Of a stretch of 64,000 nucleotides of DNA, positions 8,154-15,149 are shown in pieces. Source of the DNA: Azospirillum oryzae (lineage in GTDB: Bacteria > Pseudomonadota > Alphaproteobacteria > Azospirillales > Azospirillaceae); the NCBI RefSeq assembly GCF_008364795.1, contig NZ_VTTM01000014.1, forward strand, positions 62,001 to 126,000, given 5' to 3'. Under the pieces are notes generated by a model that saw nothing but the letters and a program-made list of their open reading frames with translations, was not told the origin of the DNA and did not search any database. Position 1 is the first letter of the stretch. Each line of letters opens with the position of its first letter. The translations under genes and the position numbers were made by a program.

Positions 8154-10784
8154 TTAGCGCTTCAGCCCCAGCACTTCCTGAAGCATTTCGTCGGACGTGG
8201 TGACGATCTTCGCGTTGGCGGAATAGCTCCGCTGGGTGACGATCATCTTGGTGAACTCGTCGGCGATATCGACGTTGGAGCTTTCAACGCTGTTCGCCAC
8301 CACCGCACCGGCGCCGTTCGTCTCCGGATCGTTGAAGTTCGGCTTGCCGGCCTCTTCGCTCTCGACGAAGACGCCGCCGGACTCGCGCTGGAGGGCGTTG
8401 GGGTTGTTGAAGGTGATGATCGGAACCTTGGCGATCATCTTCGACCGTCCGTTGTCGTAATTGACCATGACGGTGCCGTTGTCGCCGAACACCACGTCCT
8501 TGAACTGCCCGCGTGGCGCGCCGTTCTGAACCAGCTGGGTGACGTTGATCTCCTCGCCGGCATATTGGGTCAGGCCGCCCGGCTTCTGGTACTTGCCGAG
8601 GTTCAGCGAGATCTGCTGCGGGCCGAAGCCGTAGTCGACGGTGAAGGTGACGTTGGCGTCGGACCCGGCGGACTGGTTGGCGGCGCTGACCGCCGTGCCG
8701 GTGCCGACCAGGGCGGTGGAGATGTTGGTCAGCGTGCCGACCGTTTCCGGCGTCTTGCCGAAGGTCAGGCCGATATGGGCCGGCGTCTGGCCGGCGACGG
8801 CGCTCTGGTCCAGGGTGAATTGATAAGCGGTCGCGTCACTCACCGTGCCGGTCGCCGTCGCGTCGCTCGTCACGGCCAGCACGTTGCCGGTCACCGTCGC
8901 AGTGCCGCCGGCGGCGGTGATCTGCGTGGCGAAATAGTTCAGAACCGCGTTCGGGGTGCTGTAGGTGTTGATGTTGGCATTGTCGAGGGTCAGCGAATAG
9001 GTCGTACCGCCGGCCGTCACGGTATAGGTATCGCCGACGTCCACTGTCGATCCGCCCAGCGTGATGGAGCCGGTGCCGGTCATCGTGTTGGCGTTGGCCG
9101 GCGTGGCCGCGGTCTTGGCGGTCACGGTGATGACGCCGCCCTGCGCGGTGGCGGTCACCGGCAGCGAGGTGTTGGAGTTGATCTTGTTCGCCAGCGCCGC
9201 GGTGATGTCCTCCATCGTCATCTCTTCGCCAGTGGTGCTGTAGGTCACCGCCGTGCCGTTGATGCTGAGGGTGTATTGCGTGCCGATGTCGCCCGGCGTG
9301 CCGGTCAGCGTCACCGTGCGGCTCTGGCGCACGCCGGCCACGCTGGAGACCGACGGCAGCGAGCTCATCGTGTTCACGGACGCGCTGGAGTTGGTCACCG
9401 TCGCGCTGGAGGTGACGTTGGTGTTCACCGCATTGGCCTGGATCGACAGGATGTTGCCGGCCGACGACGCGGTGACGGTGGAACCCAGCGCCTGGTTGAT
9501 CTTGCCGGCCAGCTGGGACACGACATCGCTCACCGTCGAATAGCTCTGATAGGTGGCGGCGGTCACCGTGTAGCTGATCGGCGTGCCGTTCACGTTGATG
9601 GTGAAGGAGTCGCCGACCTCGACCTGCGTCTGCGGGAACTGGAACTTGTCGATTTCACCGGCGCTCGCCGTCGCAGCCGTCGAGGTCTGTGTGACGATGG
9701 TGTTGGTGGTATTGGTGCCGGACACCACGTCGGTGTTCAGCTTGAACGGCGTGCCGGGCTCGCGGGCGGTGACGCGGATCGTCTGGCCCGACGAGGTGGC
9801 GAGCACCGACGCCGCCGGCGAGGCGGAGTTGATCTGGTTGGCCAGCGCGCCGGCCAGACCGGAATATGTCCGGATCGACCCGATGTTGTCGGCCGTGATC
9901 TTCAGGCTGTAGTTGGTGCCGTTGACCTTGACCGTATAGGTGTCGCCGATGCGCAGGTTGTCCTGTCCGTTGGTGTTGTTGCCGGCAAGGGTGATGACGT
10001 TGACCTGCGCGACCGCGGTCTGGCCGGCGATGTTCTGGCCGAAGGTCACGGTGGCCGGATTGCCGGTAAAGGTGCCGTCGACCGGCTTGGTGTTGGAACC
10101 CGGCGCGTCCAGGACCATGCGCCAGCTGCTGTCCGCCTGCTGCCGCCACTTGAAATTGACGGTGCGCGGGTTGCCCTGGCTGTCGAAGATCTGGATGCTG
10201 CTGTCGGGAATCTTCTCGCCCGGCTTCGGCGTCGCCGGCAGGTTGGCGGCCAGGTCGATGGTGTTGGTCGCCACCGGCTTGTCGATCAGCGAGTTGACCT
10301 GGATCGGCGCCACCTGGTCCTTGTGCAGCACGCCCGTCACCGGATCGACCAGCCAGCCGTTCAGGGCATAGCCGGAGCTGTTGACCAGATAGCGGCTCTT
10401 GTCCAGTTCGAAGTCGCCGGCGCGGGTGTAGAAGGCGGCCGAGGAGTTGACCGTGCCCGTCTGCGTCTGCACCAGCGTGCTCGACCCCTGGGTCGCCACC
10501 TTGGTGACGCTGAAGAAGCCCTGGCCCTGGATGGCGATGTTGGTCGGGCTCTGCACCTGGGTCAGGCTGCCCTGGATGTTGTTCATGAAGACCGGCTGCG
10601 CCGTGACCCCGCCCGGCTCGTGCAGGCGCTGGCTGGACTGCAGGACCATCGTCTCGAAGGCCGAATCGACGCGCTTGTAGCCGATGGTCGAGCTGTTCGC
10701 GATGTTGTCCGAGATATGTCCGAGCGCCTTCGACTGGGCATTCAGGCCGAGAACGGCGGTTGTCATCGAACCGAAGATGCTCAT
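8154..10784 (-). CDS. flgE: Flagellar hook protein FlgE (enlarged)
   Basis: FlgE builds the hook, the universal joint of the flagellum. The protein has 876 residues, roughly twice the usual ~400. The N-terminus (MSIFGSMTTAVLGLNAQSKA, then HISDNIANSSTIGYKR at ~23-38) and the C-terminus (SSNVDIADEFTKMIVTQRSY, ending EMLQEVLGLKR) are diagnostic. GQGFFSVTK (~87-95) is the conserved FlgE/FlgG core. Between about 277 and 641 there are four copies of a ~75-residue beta-module with the pattern GDxYTVxVNGTxYS...IN...G.I.VTA, which explains the extra size. The start at 10784 is preceded by GGAG 9 bases upstream; a longer frame to 10811 has no support. A sigma-54 promoter lies 48 bases upstream, as for hook genes in Caulobacter. 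Confidence 0.95.
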   Translation of the reverse strand: MSIFGSMTTAVLGLNAQSKALGHISDNIANSSTIGYKRVDSAFETMVLQSSQRLHEPGGVTAQPVFMNNIQGSLTQVQSPTNIAIQGQGFFSVTKVATQGSSTLVQTQTGTVNSSAAFYTRAGDFELDKSRYLVNSSGYALNGWLVDPVTGVLHKDQVAPIQVNSLIDKPVATNTIDLAANLPATPKPGEKIPDSSIQIFDSQGNPRTVNFKWRQQADSSWRMVLDAPGSNTKPVDGTFTGNPATVTFGQNIAGQTAVAQVNVITLAGNNTNGQDNLRIGDTYTVKVNGTNYSLKITADNIGSIRTYSGLAGALANQINSASPAASVLATSSGQTIRVTAREPGTPFKLNTDVVSGTNTTNTIVTQTSTAATASAGEIDKFQFPQTQVEVGDSFTINVNGTPISYTVTAATYQSYSTVSDVVSQLAGKINQALGSTVTASSAGNILSIQANAVNTNVTSSATVTNSSASVNTMSSLPSVSSVAGVRQSRTVTLTGTPGDIGTQYTLSINGTAVTYSTTGEEMTMEDITAALANKINSNTSLPVTATAQGGVITVTAKTAATPANANTMTGTGSITLGGSTVDVGDTYTVTAGGTTYSLTLDNANINTYSTPNAVLNYFATQITAAGGTATVTGNVLAVTSDATATGTVSDATAYQFTLDQSAVAGQTPAHIGLTFGKTPETVGTLTNISTALVGTGTAVSAANQSAGSDANVTFTVDYGFGPQQISLNLGKYQKPGGLTQYAGEEINVTQLVQNGAPRGQFKDVVFGDNGTVMVNYDNGRSKMIAKVPIITFNNPNALQRESGGVFVESEEAGKPNFNDPETNGAGAVVANSVESSNVDIADEFTKMIVTQRSYSANAKIVTTSDEMLQEVLGLKR
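8832..9956 (-). repeat. Four-copy beta-module array inside FlgE
   Basis: FlgE residues about 277-356, 387-461, 496-558 and 581-641 each contain, in order, (I/V)GDxYTVxVNG (copies RIGDTYTVKVNG, EVGDSFTINVNG, DIGTQYTLSING, DVGDTYTVTAGG), a Y-S/T strand, a helix ending near IN, and a final hydrophobic-T-A strand. The copies differ clearly at residue level, so the duplication is old rather than recent. Confidence 0.65.
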
Positions 10785-10800
10785 GGCCGGGGTCTCCGAA

Positions 10801-10831
10801 AGATAGGGCAAAGGTCTTCTGCGCCCTATCT
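10801..10831. promoter_or_regulatory. Inverted repeat over the predicted flgE start site
   Basis: AGATAGGGC (10801-10809) and GCCCTATCT (10823-10831) form a perfect 9-bp inverted repeat with a 13-base spacer. It spans about -10 to +21 of the predicted sigma-54 transcript, so it could be an operator or a 5' leader hairpin. Confidence 0.5.
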
Positions 10832-10847
10832 AGCAAGCGGAGTGCCA
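10832..10847 (-). promoter_or_regulatory. Sigma-54 promoter of flgE
   Basis: On the minus strand TGGCACTCCGCTTGCT matches the -24/-12 consensus TGGCACR-N4-TTGCW at essentially every fixed position, with GG-N10-GC spacing. The predicted start is near 10821, giving a leader of about 37 bases before the flgE ATG. Confidence 0.85.
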
Positions 10848-10993
10848 ACTGCCATGCCGACGACAACCCATTGAAATCGGCCGATTATTTGCGGAAGCGT
10901 CACGGCGGGGCCGGATTTTGCCGGCAGGTAGGAAAGTTTGGCCTAGTGCCGCCGGGCCGGCCGGGCAGAAAGCTCCCGCCGAAGTTGCCGGCC

Positions 10994-12478
10994 TTAACCC
11001 AAGCGCCGGGCGGCGCGGGCGGCTTGCGCCTTCAGCACGGCGGCGGCGGTGCCGAGCATGGTGGTCCAGTCGCCGGGGCGCGGCTGGCGGAACAGCCGCA
11101 GCGACGGGTACCAGGGGCTGTCGGCGCGGTCGAGCATCCAGCGCCAGTCCGGCACATGGGGAAGCATCAGCCAGCACGGCAGGCCCATCGCCCCGGCCAG
11201 ATGGGCGATGGCGGTGTCGACCGTCACCAGCAGGTCGAGGTTGGCGAGGATGGCGGCGGTGTCGGCGAAATCGCGTACCCGCTCCATTGCGTTGGGGATC
11301 GCCACGCCGGACAGGCGCTTCAGGTCGGCCGCCGCGTCGCCGGTCTGCAGGCTGACGAACCGCACCCCCGGCACCGACAACAGCGGTGCCAAGGCTGTCA
11401 CCGGGATCGACCGGTTGCGGTCGTTGCGGTGCTGCGGGTTGCCGGCCCAGACCAGCCCGACCCGCAGGCCGGCCCCGTTCCCGTCCTCAGCGGCCAGCCG
11501 GTCGCGCCAGCGGTCCACGTCGCCGGGATCGGGGGCGAGATAAGGCACGCCGGCGGGAATGGTCTCCAGTTCGGTGCCGAAGGCCCTGGGCAGGCTCATC
11601 AGCGGACAGTGGATGTCGTGCGGTGGCGGGTCCTCTCCGCGCACCAGCACCTGGATCGACGATCCCAGGCAGCGCCCCAGGGAGTGGTTGAACAGGCGGT
11701 AGAGCAGCAGATGCGTTTCCAGGACCACCCGGCCGCCGCCCTGCGCCGCGATCTGTGCCACCAGCGGGGCATAGCGCACGAACTGGATGGCGTCGCCATA
11801 TCCCTGGTCCATGTGCAGCAGGATGGTGGCGCCGCCCGGCGGTTGGCCGGCCCAGGGCGGGCTGGCGAAGCGGTGCCAGCGATGCTCGAACCCCTCCCAA
11901 CCCGCGCGCAGGTCGCCGCGGACCAGCCGTCCCACCGCGCGCGCCAGATGGGCGTCGCCGTTGGCGGGATTGCGTGCCAGCGCCGCCTCGAAGCAGGCCT
12001 CCGCCTCGTCGAAGCGGCGCTGGTCGCGCAGGACGGTGCCGAGATTCAGCAGGGTTGCCGCATAGCCGGGGCGCAGCCGGGCTGCACGCTCCAGCCAGCG
12101 CCGCGCATCGGGGTAGCGCGCCAGCGCGTGCAGCGAGGCACCCATCGCCTCCACCGCGTCGCCATCGCTCGGGTCGAGCGCCAGGGCGCGCCGCAGCGCC
12201 GGTTCCGCCCGCTCCGGCATCTCCGCCGCCCGCAGCGCCGCACCCAGATGGCTCCAGGGGGCTGCCGCCGTCGGACGAACCCGAACGGCACGGCCGATCC
12301 ACCGCACCGCCGCCGCAGCGTCGCCCGTCTGCGCCCGCAGCACGCCCGACAGGTGCAGCGCGTCCGGCTGTGCCGGTTCCGCGGTCAGGATGTGGCGATA
12401 GGCGTCGGCCGCCGCTTGGGCATGGCCGGCCATGTGGTGGTTGACGGCGGCGTTCAGAGCGTCCAGGAGTGTTGCCAT
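10994..12478 (-). CDS. TPR protein with GT9/heptosyltransferase-like domain
   Basis: A 494-residue cytoplasmic protein. Residues ~5-175 are tetratricopeptide repeats (pattern A...Y...L...P...A...LG). Residues ~215-475 resemble the GT-B fold of ADP-heptose-type glycosyltransferases: DQGYGDAIQF (224-233) in the first Rossmann half, then VDTAIAHLAGAMGLPCW (420-436), the nucleotide-sugar binding signature of GT9. Such TPR-glycosyltransferase proteins are often near flagellar or surface-glycan genes, and this one sits directly upstream of flgE on the same strand, separated by 209 bases and its own terminating stop. A role in flagellin or hook glycosylation is inference. Three homologous units occur at 50.7-56.8 kb. 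The start at 12478 has AGAGGG only 1-2 bases upstream, so it is not certain. Confidence 0.8.
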   Translation of the reverse strand: MATLLDALNAAVNHHMAGHAQAAADAYRHILTAEPAQPDALHLSGVLRAQTGDAAAAVRWIGRAVRVRPTAAAPWSHLGAALRAAEMPERAEPALRRALALDPSDGDAVEAMGASLHALARYPDARRWLERAARLRPGYAATLLNLGTVLRDQRRFDEAEACFEAALARNPANGDAHLARAVGRLVRGDLRAGWEGFEHRWHRFASPPWAGQPPGGATILLHMDQGYGDAIQFVRYAPLVAQIAAQGGGRVVLETHLLLYRLFNHSLGRCLGSSIQVLVRGEDPPPHDIHCPLMSLPRAFGTELETIPAGVPYLAPDPGDVDRWRDRLAAEDGNGAGLRVGLVWAGNPQHRNDRNRSIPVTALAPLLSVPGVRFVSLQTGDAAADLKRLSGVAIPNAMERVRDFADTAAILANLDLLVTVDTAIAHLAGAMGLPCWLMLPHVPDWRWMLDRADSPWYPSLRLFRQPRPGDWTTMLGTAAAVLKAQAARAARRLG

Positions 12479-12560
12479 GCCCTCTTTTCTACACCGGCCG
12501 GCCGGGCAGGGCGAGAATCGAAAATCACCAAGAGCCCACGATCAGGAGCCTGTCACGGCA

Positions 12561-12899
12561 ATGGACGACCGCCTTCCGACGCATCTCTGGGTTTCGGCCC
12601 ACATCCGCGCAGCCGACGCCCAGGGCGTGGCAATGACCGTGGTCCGCAAGGGCGATCCCAGCCGCGGCACGGTGATCCTGAAGATCAACCGGCTCGACCG
12701 CACCTTCACCGTGCTGGTCCAGACCCGCGAGGCGGATGGCGAGCGGCTGTTCTGGGCGCGCGGCACCGGCGCCGATCCGGTGCCGGAGGCGGACGCCGAC
12801 GCCTACATCGCGCGTCAGCTGCGCTACGACCCCGACGTCTGGGTGGTCGAGGTGGAGGACCGCCAGGGCCGCCACTGGTTCGACGGGCCGGTGCGCTGA
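12561..12899 (+). CDS. DUF1491 family protein
   Basis: A 112-residue soluble protein matching the DUF1491 pattern of alphaproteobacteria: THLWVSAHIRAADAQGVAM near the N-terminus, a KGDPSRGTVILKIN strand pair at ~30-43, and the ending VEVEDRQGRHWFDGPV. The start at 12561 has AGGAG 12 bases upstream; a longer in-frame extension overlaps the divergent TPR gene and is not supported. The function is unknown; members are small basic/acidic proteins often encoded alone. It converges on the small secreted-protein gene that follows. Confidence 0.82.
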   Translation: MDDRLPTHLWVSAHIRAADAQGVAMTVVRKGDPSRGTVILKINRLDRTFTVLVQTREADGERLFWARGTGADPVPEADADAYIARQLRYDPDVWVVEVEDRQGRHWFDGPVR

Positions 12900-12909
12900 C
12901 AGGCGGCGG

Positions 12910-13416
12910 TTAGGGCGGTGATTGGGGAGTTGGGCCGATGATGGACAGCCGAATCTCCTTGACCTCATCCGCCGTCGGCGGACGGGACCGGCCGTCATGG
13001 GTGGTGATGTGCAGGCGGAGCGCGAGGCGCCCGTCCCGCCAAACCCCGGCCGGCACCGGAATGGTCACGGTACCGGCGCCCTGACCACGCTGGGGACCGA
13101 AGGGAGCGGCGGCGCCGATGGGCACGCCGTCCGACGTGGCGACCTCCACCGTCTGCCCACGGGTGAGCGGGCCGAGGGTGACTGCAAGGATGGCGGCCTC
13201 GCCCTGCCGCAGCGGATGCGGCAGGGCGAGGACCATCTCCCCATTGCGGTCCGGCGTCCCGGACGGGGGCGCCGGCTCCGCGCCCGCGGGCTGGCCCGTC
13301 AGGACCAGCAGCGCGAGCAGGGCGGCAGCAGGCCCGCCTCGCCAACCCTTACAGGGCTTGAAGCGAGACCGCCTTGACGGCGGCGGTGGTGGTGGGGGAG
13401 CCATTGGTCGGGACAA
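12910..13416 (-). CDS. Small exported protein downstream of tyrosinase
   Basis: 168 codons with an N-terminal Pro/Arg-rich stretch (MAPPPPPPPSRR), then a hydrophobic signal-like segment (AAALLALLVLTGQPAGA, ~30-46). The remaining ~120 residues are beta-rich, with a strand pattern such as GTVTIPVPAGVWRDGRLALR. I do not recognise a family. The predicted TTG start at 13416 has GGAGG 6 bases upstream but lies inside the last 68 bases of the tyrosinase gene, so the two would be translationally coupled. An ATG at 13404 is the alternative. A periplasmic partner or chaperone for the tyrosinase is conceivable but unproven. Confidence 0.58.
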   Translation of the reverse strand: MSRPMAPPPPPPPSRRSRFKPCKGWRGGPAAALLALLVLTGQPAGAEPAPPSGTPDRNGEMVLALPHPLRQGEAAILAVTLGPLTRGQTVEVATSDGVPIGAAAPFGPQRGQGAGTVTIPVPAGVWRDGRLALRLHITTHDGRSRPPTADEVKEIRLSIIGPTPQSPP

Positions 13417-14959
13417 GGCGAACCTCCAGCGTTGCGGATGCCGCCGGCGCTGCCGCGTTGGCTGTCGGGCTCTGCGCCAGCGCGGCGGTGTGGGCGGCCT
13501 GGGGCAGCGGCAGCGTGAAGGTGGCGTCGTCCGCCATGCCGTGCATTGCCGGGCCGAAGAAGCCGATGGTGCCGCCGTAATAGGGGCTGTCCGCCGCCAC
13601 CTTCGTCACGCCGGCCGGGGCGTTGATCAGCAGGTCGAAATTCCGCGAGGCGCCGGTGCCGGCAGGGCGGCTCACCTTGACCGCCATCACCACCGGGCTG
13701 GACGGCGCCGCCGACAGCTGGACCGATCCCACGCCCTTCGCCACCGTGCCCCTGACCGGAGCCTTGACCTGAGCCGACGGATTGGCCGCCGCCACCTGCG
13801 CCGATTCCGCGTCGCCAAAGCCGTGCCGGTACTCGTACTGGAACCGTTCGGTGCTGAGATAGTCACCGGCGCGGCCGTCGAGGACGTAGCTGCCGTCCGC
13901 GCGGACGAAGAACAGGAAGGGTTCGCGGGACAACTGCGACAGCTCCTCCTTGTCGGTCGGCAGGATCGGCAGGCCCAGCCGCTGCTGCTTGCGCGTCCAG
14001 ACGTCCCACAGCCGGTCCATGTTCGCATGGTGCAGGAAGAAGACGGGGTCGACCGGCGACAGGAAGTTGGTCATGTTGCCGTAGGGACCCGGATCCCACG
14101 GGCCGACGCCGCCGATGCAGTTGTGGACGAGGTTGTGCGGCTGGCCTTCCAGAACGGAGAACTGGGTGTTCCCGCCCGGCATGACGTTGTGCGACGCCGT
14201 CTTGGAACTGGTGAAGCTGCGGGTCACGTCGGCGTTGTAGTAATCCACCGGCAGCAGGCCGGTCAGCACCGTATGGGGCGAGCAGGCCTTGGCCGTCTTG
14301 TCGTCCAGCTTCGGGTTCTCACGGCTCAGGTAGCGCGCACGGTCGGTCGCGGCGAAGGCCTCGTTGCCCGGATCGCACTTGCCGTGGCTGCAGCCGGTGA
14401 CGTCGTCCCACAGCTTGTCGAAGCTGCTGTAGCCGCGGATGTCCAGCTGCTTGCGCTGGGCCGCATTCAGCGTGTCCCAATATTTCTTCATCGCCGGCTT
14501 GATATAGGCGGTAAAGGTCTTCAGGTCCTTGGTATGGGGAAGGAAGGCCTCGCTGACCGGGGTCAGGGCGCCGTCGAACATCTCGTTCGGGATCTGCGGC
14601 AGAACCGTCCAATCCCAATAGGGGAAGGCGAAATTGGGATTGTCGCTGTATTTGCGCACCGTCTCCTCGAAATAGCCGAGATAGCCGCGGTGCCAGACAT
14701 AGAACCACCAATTGCCGTGCGGACAGTCCATGAAATGGACGAAGGCGTTGCGGAACCAGTTGTGCGGATGGTCGGGCGGCAGGTTCACCATACGCTGGAC
14801 GGCCGTGGCGTAGCTGCGCAGCATCGCCTTGCCTTCGTCACTGGTCGCGCTGTAGCGGATATATTTCGCCGTTGCCGCCCGCGCCGGGGCGAAGGGCAGC
14901 ATGGAGGCACCCGCCACGGCGGCGGTGGATGCCAGAAAATCTCGTCTGCTGAAATTCAT
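13349..14959 (-). CDS. Tat-exported tyrosinase / polyphenol oxidase
   Basis: A type-3 copper oxidase that oxidises mono- or diphenols to quinones, 536 residues. It begins with a twin-arginine signal (SRRDFLASTAAVAGA, residues 4-18) and cleavage near ARAA, so it is exported folded. CuA ligands are H75, H81 and H90 (VHFM, CPHGNWW, VWHRGYLGYFE); C79, two residues before H81, suits the Cys-His thioether of polyphenol oxidases. CuB ligands are H275 and H279 (PHNLVHN) and H311 in DPVFFLHHANMDRLW. A beta-rich C-terminal domain (~390-536) resembles the lid domain of plant-type enzymes. I chose the ATG at 14959 because GAGGGAG sits 10 bases upstream, whereas the upstream TTG at 14968 is too close to it. 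Products may be melanin or detoxified plant phenolics (inference). Confidence 0.93.
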   Translation of the reverse strand: MNFSRRDFLASTAAVAGASMLPFAPARAATAKYIRYSATSDEGKAMLRSYATAVQRMVNLPPDHPHNWFRNAFVHFMDCPHGNWWFYVWHRGYLGYFEETVRKYSDNPNFAFPYWDWTVLPQIPNEMFDGALTPVSEAFLPHTKDLKTFTAYIKPAMKKYWDTLNAAQRKQLDIRGYSSFDKLWDDVTGCSHGKCDPGNEAFAATDRARYLSRENPKLDDKTAKACSPHTVLTGLLPVDYYNADVTRSFTSSKTASHNVMPGGNTQFSVLEGQPHNLVHNCIGGVGPWDPGPYGNMTNFLSPVDPVFFLHHANMDRLWDVWTRKQQRLGLPILPTDKEELSQLSREPFLFFVRADGSYVLDGRAGDYLSTERFQYEYRHGFGDAESAQVAAANPSAQVKAPVRGTVAKGVGSVQLSAAPSSPVVMAVKVSRPAGTGASRNFDLLINAPAGVTKVAADSPYYGGTIGFFGPAMHGMADDATFTLPLPQAAHTAALAQSPTANAAAPAASATLEVRLVPTNGSPTTTAAVKAVSLQAL

Positions 14960-15149
14960 TTCGGTCAAGCTCCCTCATAGCGATAAAAACACTGGAAGCC
15001 TGTATAGGAAACCGACTGTTTGCACGTGGAATCAACCGCCGTTGCCACGCCGAAGGGCAACGGACGAACGCCAGCATACCTAGATATGTCCGGTCCATGC
15101 ACAGGCATGTCGCCGGCCGGGGAAACGGGCGGGCGGACGCGGCAGCGAT

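Noticed and set aside
14969..15149. Possible tRNA or small RNA between tyrosinase and kinase genes
   Set aside because: No cloverleaf, CCA or T-loop sequence (GTTCRANNC) could be found in this spacer.
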